A DNA stretch of 33,862 nt, from positions 1 through 33,862 of the forward strand of contig CAAEBM010000034.1 in assembly GCA_900754115.1 (NCBI GenBank), written 5' to 3'. Shown piece after piece: positions 1 through 6,086 of the stretch; the first letter of the stretch is position 1, and each line of letters begins with the position of its first letter. Under the pieces are notes generated by a model. It saw nothing but the letters and a program-made list of their open reading frames with translations, was not told where the DNA came from and made no database searches. The position numbers and the translations under genes were made by a program. This stretch comes from Bacilli bacterium (GTDB taxonomy: Bacteria; Bacillota_I; Bacilli_A; RFN20; CAG-631).

Positions 1-17
1 AGAAAGGAAGTGAAAGA

Positions 18-713
18 ATGATTGATTTTCACGAAATCAGAATCGATTTTAACAAAAGAGGTGATCCAGACTATGATTCTAAAGACTTAAATATCAATCA
101 GTATTCCAAAAATGCAGATAAACTATCCTTCAATTTTGAAGAGGAATCCTTTCAAAGTGTAGTTTTTTCTGCAAAAAGAAATGATGGAGAAGAAAGCCCA
201 AAGATAGCGATGACATTGAATCCAGATAGTCATCGATACGAATATGTTTTTGGGCAAGACGAAGAAAGTAATACATCAACTTCTTCTTGGTTTTCCTATA
301 TTATGGGGAAATTGCTTATTACCGTTTATCTAGTCAATGAAGAACAGTATATCCCCATGAGAACCTTTAGCATCTTTGTCAATCCGTCTATTTTTGGTGG
401 AGGAGATAGCGTTATTATTCCACCAAATTTAGCAGATATAATTTATGCTGAACTAAATAAGAAGTTAGACAAAGAAAATGATACAGCGACAGGATTAACT
501 TTAAATAATTCTTTTGCAACAGCACCAACAACACCAAAGAGTGTAGCAACAAAAGAGTATGTAGATAGCGAAATACAAACGAAATCAGGTAATTACGAGA
601 ATTTAACAAATAAACCCAAAATTAACGGGGTAGAACTCATCAAAGATAAATCATTTGAAGATTTAGGAATGAGTGCTCTCGATAAAGTAGAGATTTTGTC
701 AATTTTAACATAA
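18..713 (+). CDS. Phage baseplate upper protein (BppU-like)
   Basis: A 231-residue protein resembling the N-terminal baseplate-attachment domain of Firmicutes phage BppU-type proteins, which link receptor-binding fibres to the baseplate. Residues 1-125 look like a beta-rich domain. They are followed by a Gly-rich hinge (FGGGDSV, about 125-131), a short helical stretch (LADIIYAELNKKL) and a C-terminal linker with the NLTNKPKINGVEL...FEDLG pattern common in phage fibre and baseplate proteins (about 195-218). The start is supported by GGAAG at 6-10. It is the first gene visible of a rightward phage operon that continues to 4720; the rest of the tail module must lie left of the window. The family call rests on general resemblance and on the fibre genes downstream. 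Confidence 0.7.
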   Translation: MIDFHEIRIDFNKRGDPDYDSKDLNINQYSKNADKLSFNFEEESFQSVVFSAKRNDGEESPKIAMTLNPDSHRYEYVFGQDEESNTSTSSWFSYIMGKLLITVYLVNEEQYIPMRTFSIFVNPSIFGGGDSVIIPPNLADIIYAELNKKLDKENDTATGLTLNNSFATAPTTPKSVATKEYVDSEIQTKSGNYENLTNKPKINGVELIKDKSFEDLGMSALDKVEILSILT

Positions 714-733
714 AAAGAAAGGGGAAATGAAAA

Positions 734-1645
734 ATGGCAAATTCAAAATATTTAGATAATGAAGGTTTAGGTATTGTTTGGGGAAAAGTAAAAGAAAGAG
801 ATACATCAACACTTACAGCTGCTCAAAATGATGCTACTTCAAAAGTAAATGCAGCTAAAGCAGAATTGCAAGGAGAAATCAATACTGTTCAAGGAAATGT
901 AACAACTTTACAAGGTTATTTCACGAATGGAGCAGCTAAAAAGGCTATTGCTGATAAAGATGGTAATGCTATTGATACAAGTTATGTAAAGAACTCCGAA
1001 AAGGGAGCTAGCAATGGAGTTGCTACTTTAGGAGCAGATGGGAAAGTACCATCGTCACAACTACCTTCTTACGTAGATGATGTCATTGAAGGATATTACT
1101 ATAATGGCAATTTCTATCTTGATTCAGCTCATCAACAATTAATCCCACCAGAAGGTGGGAAAATCTATGTTGATTTAACTGATGGGTCTAATAAGACTTA
1201 TCGCTGGGGTGGAACAGTTTATGTAGAGATTAGTGAGTCCTTAGCTCTTGGAGAAACAGCAGGAACAGCCTACGAAGGAAACAAAGGTAAAGCCAACGCT
1301 GATGCCATCGCTGCACTGCAAGAAACTGTAAATGGAATAAATGGTGATTTAGATGATAAAGTTGATAAGTTGTATCAAGGAACAGTTACTGGAAGAGTAA
1401 GAAATGATGCAACAAGTACTGAAATATCAAGAGTTAAAGAAGAAGGAAGTGCTATAGTTACAGGAGCTGTGTTTGTAGTTTCACCAAATGGAGCAACAAT
1501 GTGTTATATTCCTAAAGGAGCTCAAACGATTTCCAATGGTAATAGACTTGAAGTAAAAGAAAATGGAGCCACTTATAATAACCATACATTATTAGATGAA
1601 TCGATGGCTTTAACAACAGAAGAAATTAATGCTATTTGTGTTTAG
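734..1645 (+). CDS. Prophage tail fibre protein
   Basis: A 303-residue fibre-like protein. The N-terminus carries YLDNEGLGIVWGKVK (about residues 6-20), a short motif repeated at the start of the next gene and probably a docking segment. A low-complexity Ala/Gln/Asn coiled-coil stretch follows (about 25-65). The segment GADGKVPSSQLPSYVDDV (about 99-116) is typical of Firmicutes phage fibres, and a repetitive C-terminal part follows. The RBS is AAAGGGG shortly before the ATG. The stop TAG overlaps the Shine-Dalgarno of the next gene, so translation is probably coupled. Its role is inferred to be host-surface recognition. Receptor and fold are unknown. Confidence 0.72.
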   Translation: MANSKYLDNEGLGIVWGKVKERDTSTLTAAQNDATSKVNAAKAELQGEINTVQGNVTTLQGYFTNGAAKKAIADKDGNAIDTSYVKNSEKGASNGVATLGADGKVPSSQLPSYVDDVIEGYYYNGNFYLDSAHQQLIPPEGGKIYVDLTDGSNKTYRWGGTVYVEISESLALGETAGTAYEGNKGKANADAIAALQETVNGINGDLDDKVDKLYQGTVTGRVRNDATSTEISRVKEEGSAIVTGAVFVVSPNGATMCYIPKGAQTISNGNRLEVKENGATYNNHTLLDESMALTTEEINAICV

Positions 1646-1656
1646 GAGGCATTATT

Positions 1657-2253
1657 ATGGCTTATTTAGACGCAGATGGACTTGGTGTTGTTTGGAATAA
1701 AATTAAAACTCTCGTTAATAAAAAACAAGATAAGTTAATTAGTGGAAGTAATATCAAAACAGTAAATGGACAATCTCTATTAGGTTCTGGAAATATAACT
1801 ATTTCTGGCGGTGGAGGAAGTGGCGGATATGCGGTGGATTACATTTATGGAAGTCCTACTATTGCTTATCAAACAACTATTGGGAATTTTAATTCACCAT
1901 CCACAACAACTACGAACATTACTTTATCTGATAATGTTTCTGATGGAGATTTGCTAAATATCAACTTCCATTGCGCTGGAACGACATATGATTATCATAA
2001 TATTACAATTCTATTGCCTGTCAAGCAAAGATTAAGTAGCACTTTAACCTGTATGGGAAGTGCTTCTTTTTCTTTAAAATCAACTTTAGGAACTATAGGA
2101 GCCTGCGATATTGTGTGTACGATTAATACAGCAAATGTGTTGACAGTTATGTTTAAATCCAATGATACCACTTCATTCAATGGCGCACCTGGAGGAATAT
2201 TTAACATTGCAATTGCAAGTGTAAGAAGAATTAAAGGAATCTTACTTCCTTAA
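1657..2253 (+). CDS. Second prophage fibre-like protein
   Basis: The start is set at ATG 1657 (198 residues) because AGGAGG at 1644-1649 is ideally placed; an in-frame extension upstream overlaps the previous gene and lacks its own RBS. The N-terminus AYLDADGLGVVWNKIK repeats the anchor motif of the preceding fibre protein. A KTVNGQSLLGSGNITI segment, a common phage fibre motif, follows at about 38-53. Then comes a Gly-rich hinge (ISGGGGSGG) and a beta-rich, Ser/Thr-rich domain of about 130 residues that is probably the distal or receptor-binding head. The head was not matched to a known fold. Sharing an anchor with the neighbour suggests that both attach to the same baseplate site. Confidence 0.65.
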   Translation: MAYLDADGLGVVWNKIKTLVNKKQDKLISGSNIKTVNGQSLLGSGNITISGGGGSGGYAVDYIYGSPTIAYQTTIGNFNSPSTTTTNITLSDNVSDGDLLNINFHCAGTTYDYHNITILLPVKQRLSSTLTCMGSASFSLKSTLGTIGACDIVCTINTANVLTVMFKSNDTTSFNGAPGGIFNIAIASVRRIKGILLP

Positions 2254-2272
2254 AAAAGAGGAGATGAAAAAA

Positions 2273-2518
2273 ATGCTAACAGAAAAAGATTTTAATCGAT
2301 TAAATTCATACAAAGAGGAAATCGATGAACTAAAAAGATGGTTTGAATGGTATGATACGCAGGTTATGCAACATTCTAGATTTATTCGGATGAACACGGA
2401 ATCCAATATCAATTTAGATGAATTAGATCAACAAGCCGTTATAAATGCAAGTAGAATAAAAGAATTAGAAGCAGCAATTACAAACTTTTGGAAAGAAATG
2501 GAGGAGAAAAATAAGTGA
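2273..2518 (+). CDS. Small coiled-coil prophage protein
   Basis: About 81 residues starting MLTEKDFNRLN. GAGGAG ends at 2263, which gives no spacing to the ATG at 2264 but about 9 nt to the ATG at 2273, so the latter is preferred. The protein is charged and almost entirely predicted helical with heptad-like spacing; it has a Trp pair near residues 24-27 and no membrane segment. Small proteins of this kind sit between fibre and lysis genes in many Firmicutes phages and their function is generally unknown. Its stop overlaps the GTG start of the next gene (GTGA), indicating coupling. Confidence 0.55.
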   Translation: MLTEKDFNRLNSYKEEIDELKRWFEWYDTQVMQHSRFIRMNTESNINLDELDQQAVINASRIKELEAAITNFWKEMEEKNK

Positions 2519-2826
2519 AAAGGTATATTCCTACTCGGTACTCCAAAACGTCTAAAAATGAGGTGCTAGAGTGCTTAAAAAACATCGATTTAGGATTAGA
2601 TGGCAAAGAATACACTTTACAACAATTCATTGAAGATTTTGAAGAATTTAAACGCGAAATTAAAAATGAAATCAAACAAATTAAACTTTTACATAATAGT
2701 GCGCTTACCAATAGCAATAACTATAATTTAAGCTTAATTAAAAATTTAGAATATCAGTTAAATGTAGCCAATCAAGCCATTTTAGAATTAAATAAAAAAA
2801 TTGAAGAAGAGGGTGAAATTCTATGA
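2515..2826 (+). CDS. Small helical prophage protein
   Basis: A 103-residue protein read from a GTG start (MKRYIPTRYSKT) that overlaps the TGA of the preceding gene; GGAGG at about 2501-2505 is the Shine-Dalgarno. After a short basic N-terminus the chain is highly helical and charged, with two long amphipathic helices (about 40-65 and 75-100), consistent with a coiled coil. It has no recognisable domain. The stop overlaps the next start codon (ATGA at 2823-2826). It is probably a structural or accessory phage protein. Confidence 0.5.
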   Translation: MKRYIPTRYSKTSKNEVLECLKNIDLGLDGKEYTLQQFIEDFEEFKREIKNEIKQIKLLHNSALTNSNNYNLSLIKNLEYQLNVANQAILELNKKIEEEGEIL

Positions 2827-3344
2827 AAGAAGTATTTGATAAGATTGTTGAAATTTTACAAAATCCAGTCGTTGCCAATATCATAACAACGGTCTTGATT
2901 CCTGTGGTATGTGTAGCAATGAAAATTTTTTATAACGTTTCTAAAAAGTCAACATCTAATGATGCAAATGTGACAAAGTTAAAGAACGCCGTCAGCGATA
3001 TGCAAAAATCAATGGAAAGTTATCAAGCAGTTTTAGATAAAAACACAGCATTAGAAGTAACGATTGTTGAGTTAATTCAAACCGCTTTTGCCAATTCTAA
3101 ATTAGATAATGATTCCAAGCAAAAAATCATTGAAGTAGCTACAAAGGCAAAAGGACTTATAAACGAATCTGCACCTAAAGTCAAAGAAGCCATTGATAAA
3201 AGCGTGGAAGCAATAGAAAGTGTATCTAATAGCGTAAAAGAACTTCAAAATACCATTCAAGAAGTCAAAGAAAAAACATACATTGAAAAATTAGAAGAAG
3301 AAGTACAAAACTACGAATCAAAATTAAAAAATAAGGTAGGTTGA
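2823..3344 (+). CDS. Membrane-anchored coiled-coil prophage protein (possible holin-like)
   Basis: A 173-residue protein with one hydrophobic segment near the N-terminus (about residues 17-37, NPVVANIITTVLIPVVCVAM), followed by about 130 residues of charged, heptad-rich helix. Its place right after fibre genes is where a holin is expected. However, known holins are usually shorter, and the long cytoplasmic or external coiled coil is atypical. RBS GAGGGTG lies before the ATG, which overlaps the previous stop. It could instead be a membrane spacer or a superinfection/immunity protein. No enzyme motif is visible. Confidence 0.5.
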   Translation: MKEVFDKIVEILQNPVVANIITTVLIPVVCVAMKIFYNVSKKSTSNDANVTKLKNAVSDMQKSMESYQAVLDKNTALEVTIVELIQTAFANSKLDNDSKQKIIEVATKAKGLINESAPKVKEAIDKSVEAIESVSNSVKELQNTIQEVKEKTYIEKLEEEVQNYESKLKNKVG

Positions 3345-3348
3345 TTTT

Positions 3349-3837
3349 ATGACTAAGAAGAAATTAACCGAAGAAGAGAAAAAAGAAGTTAAGCGGTTGA
3401 GAACAAAATCAATCGCTTTTCTTTGCTCTTATTACTTTTTTGTAGCTGCAGTTCCTATTTTTATTATCTCAGTTTATTTTGACTTGTTTAACAAAGTTGG
3501 CAAATATAAACCAAGTGGCATTCTTTTAATTGCTTTAATTATGATTGCTATCTTTTTCAAAAATCAATTAAAGCGATTTATCACAACTTTAGAAGCAGGA
3601 CCTTTTAAGACCTTTGTAACCAGTTGTTACATTCCTATCTTGCTTTGCTTTTTGTTGCTCATTGTATGGTGGGCATCTTCATCCATTCAACAATTAAAAA
3701 TGGTTTTATTCTTTTCTATGCTTTCTAATATCGTGGCTATTCCATTTAATGTCAAATTTACAATGATCAATGAAAAGATAAAAGAGATTACACAGGAGGT
3801 TGAAGAAAATGAACAAATTGAAAAATCTGAAAAGTAA
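3349..3837 (+). CDS. Prophage multi-spanning membrane protein
   Basis: A 162-residue protein with a very basic N-terminus (KKKLTEEEKKEVKRLRTK), three or four hydrophobic segments (about residues 22-45, 53-70, 86-108, 113-135) and an acidic helical tail. No family is recognised. The RBS is AAGGTAGG, four nucleotides after the previous gene. Its 3' end overlaps the start of the next gene by about 29 bases. In position it belongs to the late phage operon. It could be a holin/antiholin partner or a lysogenic-conversion (moron) membrane protein; the sequence does not decide between these. Confidence 0.5.
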   Translation: MTKKKLTEEEKKEVKRLRTKSIAFLCSYYFFVAAVPIFIISVYFDLFNKVGKYKPSGILLIALIMIAIFFKNQLKRFITTLEAGPFKTFVTSCYIPILLCFLLLIVWWASSSIQQLKMVLFFSMLSNIVAIPFNVKFTMINEKIKEITQEVEENEQIEKSEK

Positions 3838-4720
3838 AATTAGTTTATCAGATGTCATTTTTGGTTTAATTATCTTTCTAACCATTTTGATATCTGGCTT
3901 GCTCAACATGTTTACTTATGGATTTGATGCTACTGAATTGATATCTATTTCCTTTTGGTTGGCTATCTTAATAAAATGTTTAGCTAATGGATTGGTGCTA
4001 TATTCAAGTGCAACAAACAAAATATCGCATGTTGAAAAGGAAAATGAGCAAATCATCTATTTAAAATCTTCTTTAGAATTGGCTGTAAAACAAGACATTA
4101 AAGAAGATTTTGTTACTTTTTTAGCTGAAATAAATGAAAAAGAAAAAATCAAAACTTATAAGTTAAAAATTAAGAGAAAAATCTTTAAATTAGACAAACA
4201 TGCTAGTCATCGTCAATTAAATAAATGGAAATTATATGAAGAAGAAAAGAAGATTGTTCCTAACATTGATGCTCATGATTATGGTCGATATGTTTATAAG
4301 CGTCAAAAGTTATTAGATAAAATGGAAGATAGTTATATTGCAAAAAATATTAATACAATAAAAATAAAATATTACTACCTTACTCGAAATATGATAATTA
4401 GCAATCTTAAAAGTGATGATGAAAGAGCTTATTATATTGTAGATAAAAATAAAAAAGTATCTAAAGATCTTTTGCCACGTTTAAGTTATACCGTCGCTTT
4501 TACTTTGATTATATCAAGTATCATATTAGATCCCAATTTCGAAAATCTAAATGCTATCTTTTGGCTAAATTTTATTACTAATGTTTTTACATTGGTATTT
4601 AGTTTTTTTACAGGATCAAATTATGGGAAAGAATTTGCTGAAACAGTAGTTATAGCTAATTATTATACAAAAAAACAAATTATAGATGACTATAAAATTT
4701 GGAAAAATAGAGGGGCATAA
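3809..4720 (+). CDS. Prophage membrane protein with 2+2 TM topology
   Basis: The start is set at ATG 3809 (303 residues) because AGGAGGT at 3794-3800 gives 8 nt spacing; the TTG at 3800 overlaps that Shine-Dalgarno. Two hydrophobic segments lie at about residues 13-35 and 42-65. A long, basic, predicted helical soluble region follows (about 75-225). Two more TM segments lie at about 225-243 and 250-270, and the tail is short and hydrophilic. No catalytic motif or known domain is recognised. It is the last gene of the prophage operon and ends inside a terminator hairpin. Cargo, exclusion and lysis functions are all possible. No endolysin is found in any neighbouring frame. Confidence 0.5.
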   Translation: MNKLKNLKSKISLSDVIFGLIIFLTILISGLLNMFTYGFDATELISISFWLAILIKCLANGLVLYSSATNKISHVEKENEQIIYLKSSLELAVKQDIKEDFVTFLAEINEKEKIKTYKLKIKRKIFKLDKHASHRQLNKWKLYEEEKKIVPNIDAHDYGRYVYKRQKLLDKMEDSYIAKNINTIKIKYYYLTRNMIISNLKSDDERAYYIVDKNKKVSKDLLPRLSYTVAFTLIISSIILDPNFENLNAIFWLNFITNVFTLVFSFFTGSNYGKEFAETVVIANYYTKKQIIDDYKIWKNRGA

Positions 4721-4737
4721 TGCTCCTCTTTTTTTTA
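4709..4737 (+). terminator. Terminator of the prophage late operon
   Basis: Hairpin AGAGGGGCAT / ATGCTCCTCT (one G-U pair) followed by a run of eight T. The stop codon of the preceding gene lies in the hairpin. Confidence 0.85.
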
Positions 4738-4751
4738 TTAAAATTAAATCT

Positions 4752-4773
4752 TTACTATATTTTTACTATATTT
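4752..4773. repeat. Perfect 11-bp tandem duplication next to tRNA-Gly
   Basis: TTACTATATTT occurs twice head-to-tail (4752-4762 and 4763-4773), between the phage operon terminator and the tRNA-Gly terminator. Such short direct repeats beside an attachment site can be integrase arm-binding sites, but here they may be simple AT-rich sequence. Confidence 0.5.
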
Positions 4774-4780
4774 GAAAATT

Positions 4781-4806
4781 AAAAAGCCCTAAAAATAGGG
4801 CTTTAT
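4781..4806 (-). terminator. Terminator of tRNA-Gly
   Basis: Hairpin AAAGCCCTA / TAGGGCTTT with a T run on the minus strand, just 3' of the tRNA-Gly CCA end. It could also work as a second stop for rightward phage transcription. Confidence 0.8.
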
Positions 4807-4813
4807 TTGCCAA

Positions 4814-4887
4814 TGGAGCAGATGACGGGAATCGAACCCGCATAGTTAGCTTGGAAGGCTAATGTTCTACCACTGAACTACATCTGC
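4814..4887 (-). tRNA. tRNA-Gly (TCC anticodon)
   Basis: The minus strand gives a full 74-nt cloverleaf with encoded CCA. The acceptor arms GCAGATG (4881-4887) and CATCTGC (4818-4824) pair with U as discriminator. The D arm contains GTTC...GAAC, the anticodon loop is CTTCCAA (anticodon TCC, reads GGA) and the T arm contains GGTTCGATTCC. Its 3' end faces the prophage, the geometry expected when a tRNA 3' end is used as an attachment site. Confidence 0.96.
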
Positions 4888-4901
4888 AGGAATGCTTTAT
4901 T

Positions 4902-4930
4902 ACTATAGCATATTCTAAACTTGATTTCAA
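4902..4930 (-). promoter_or_regulatory. Promoter of tRNA-Gly
   Basis: On the minus strand: TTGAAA (4925-4930), 17-nt spacer, TATAGT (4902-4907) with an extended -10 TGC, about 15 nt before the tRNA. Confidence 0.75.
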
Positions 4931-4974
4931 TATGTAATTTCATTTTTTTATTTAAAATAATTTTATAAAAAAAC

Positions 4975-5003
4975 TTGTAAATTTTTTTAGACTAGTATAG
5001 AAT
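4975..5003 (+). promoter_or_regulatory. Promoter of tRNA-Arg
   Basis: TTGTAA (4975-4980), 17-nt spacer, TAGAAT (4998-5003), about 35 nt upstream of the mature tRNA end. Confidence 0.65.
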
Positions 5004-5038
5004 AAATATGCTCTTTATCATTAAGAGTTTTCTTTTAT

Positions 5039-5115
5039 GCCCACATAGCTCAGCTGGATAGAGCATGCGCCTTCTAAGCGCAGGGTCACAGGTTCGAATC
5101 CTGCTGTGGGTGCCA
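5039..5115 (+). tRNA. tRNA-Arg (TCT anticodon)
   Basis: A 77-nt cloverleaf with encoded CCA. The acceptor stem is GCCCACA / TGTGGGT with discriminator G. The D arm is GCTCAGCTGGATAGAGC and the anticodon loop CTTCTAA gives anticodon TCT (reads AGA). The T loop contains GGTTCGAATCC. Confidence 0.96.
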
Positions 5116-5149
5116 TTTTGTTTAAAAAAGGAAATTTTCCTTTTAAATT

Positions 5150-5179
5150 CCTAAAGCATTGTGCTTTAGGTTTTTTTTA
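5150..5179 (+). terminator. Terminator after tRNA-Arg
   Basis: Hairpin CCTAAAGCA / TGCTTTAGG (5150-5170) followed by eight T. Confidence 0.88.
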
Positions 5180-5231
5180 TAAATAAGTATTTGAAAACGT
5201 TTAAATTTTTAAAGCACTTGAATAGATTATC

Positions 5232-5260
5232 TTGATAAACTAAGTTTTAATTAGTAAAAT
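5232..5260 (+). promoter_or_regulatory. Candidate promoter of the 5358 gene
   Basis: TTGATA (5232-5237), 17-nt spacer, TAAAAT (5255-5260). It would give a leader of about 90 nt with no obvious structure. Confidence 0.5.
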
Positions 5261-5357
5261 AAAAGTAATGAATATGTAAGTTTATCGTTAAAGAAAATAT
5301 AAACACAAAAAAAGAAAATATTTTTTAAATTTTTATCAGTTGAAAGGGGAACTTTTT

Positions 5358-5924
5358 ATGGTAGCAACAAAAAAAAGAAAACTCAAAATAATTGGAATTG
5401 TTTTGATTGTTTTTATTTTAATCAGCATCATTTTCTTTCATATTCCTATTACCATTTCTCATTCTAAAATTGAACGTGAACAGGTATATCAAACAACTGC
5501 AGAATGGATAGATAATCATGACTATGTATTGATTGCTAAAGTCAATAAAAAAGTAAAAACAAACCGAGAATCTACTATTCCAAAAACTTTTTATTCCATC
5601 AAACAAATCGCTTTTATCAAAGGAGAAAAAATTAGTGATGATAGTCAAATTTGCTTTTATGGAGGCAGTTTTTTTTTAAATTTTATGAATGTCGTTGATG
5701 ATAATGATGAATTTTTAAAACCAAAGAAATATTATTTATTTATAGTCAATACTCAAAGTGAAGATTCTATTAATTTTACTTTATATTCTAATAAGCAAAA
5801 AGTATTATTAAAGGGATATGATGAAAAACGTTCCTATACGAATCAAAAAGAAGAGATACAAGAAATGATTGATGAATATTTAAATATTTTAAAAAATGAA
5901 ATATCCACAAAATTTATCCTTTAA
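5358..5924 (+). CDS. Membrane-anchored protein of unknown function
   Basis: The start is set at ATG 5358 (188 residues), with AAAGGGGA at 5343-5350 at good spacing; an upstream in-frame TTG overlaps this RBS. The N-terminus is basic (VATKKRKLK), then one hydrophobic segment (about residues 10-33) that acts as an uncleaved anchor or signal; no lipobox is seen. The remaining 150 residues are hydrophilic with a mixed beta/alpha pattern and probably extracytoplasmic. No family is recognised. It has its own likely promoter, stands between the tRNA pair and the AraC regulator, and its relation to the export module is unknown. Confidence 0.6.
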   Translation: MVATKKRKLKIIGIVLIVFILISIIFFHIPITISHSKIEREQVYQTTAEWIDNHDYVLIAKVNKKVKTNRESTIPKTFYSIKQIAFIKGEKISDDSQICFYGGSFFLNFMNVVDDNDEFLKPKKYYLFIVNTQSEDSINFTLYSNKQKVLLKGYDEKRSYTNQKEEIQEMIDEYLNILKNEISTKFIL

Positions 5925-5940
5925 AAACACAAAAAAGGGG

Positions 5941-5966
5941 TTGACTTCTAGCGGGGGGGTTATAAT
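5941..5966 (+). promoter_or_regulatory. Promoter of the AraC regulator with G7 tract in the spacer
   Basis: TTGACT (5941-5946) and a perfect TATAAT (5961-5966) are separated by only 14 nt, including seven consecutive G (5953-5959). A 17-nt spacer would need three more bases. Slippage of the G tract would change promoter spacing, as known for the Neisseria meningitidis porA promoter. The function of this site is inferred. Confidence 0.55.
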
Positions 5967-5974
5967 AAACTTAT

Positions 5975-6043
5975 AAAAAAGATTTTTATTGCTAGTCAAA
6001 GTCAAATAAAAAAATCAATGAATGACTTTAATAAAATCTTTTT
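5975..6043 (+). repeat. Nested inverted repeat in the araC-like leader
   Basis: The outer arms AAAAAGATTTTTATT (about 5976-5990) and AATAAAATCTTTTT (6030-6043) nearly match as inverted repeats. The inner arms AAAGTCA (5998-6004) and TGACTTT (6023-6029) match exactly. The leader RNA could fold into one long imperfect hairpin upstream of the RBS at 6073-6078. AGTCAA also occurs twice in tandem at 5994-6005 and inverted as TTGACT at 5941, so these may be protein-binding half-sites instead. Confidence 0.5.
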
Positions 6044-6086
6044 AAATGTTATATTTATTTTGTTACGATTTTAAAGGATATAAGAA

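Larger units (their letters stand above)
5116..5357. other. Gene-free spacer between tRNA-Arg and the next CDS
   Basis: Together with 4721-5038, this stretch has no protein gene. It holds the tRNA-Arg terminator, a candidate promoter at 5232-5260 and AT-rich filler. TTGAAAACGTTTAAAT at 5191-5206 resembles a cre site with one mismatch but is not placed in or just after the recognised promoter. No further RNA gene was seen. Confidence 0.6.

Noticed and set aside
734..2253. Diversity-generating retroelement variable region in the fibre genes
   Set aside because: No template repeat, reverse transcriptase or biased adenine pattern is visible in the window.
5191..5206. cre-like sequence TTGAAAACGTTTAAAT
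   Set aside because: It has one mismatch at a conserved C and lies upstream of the recognised promoter, so it is less convincing than the exact site at 6136.
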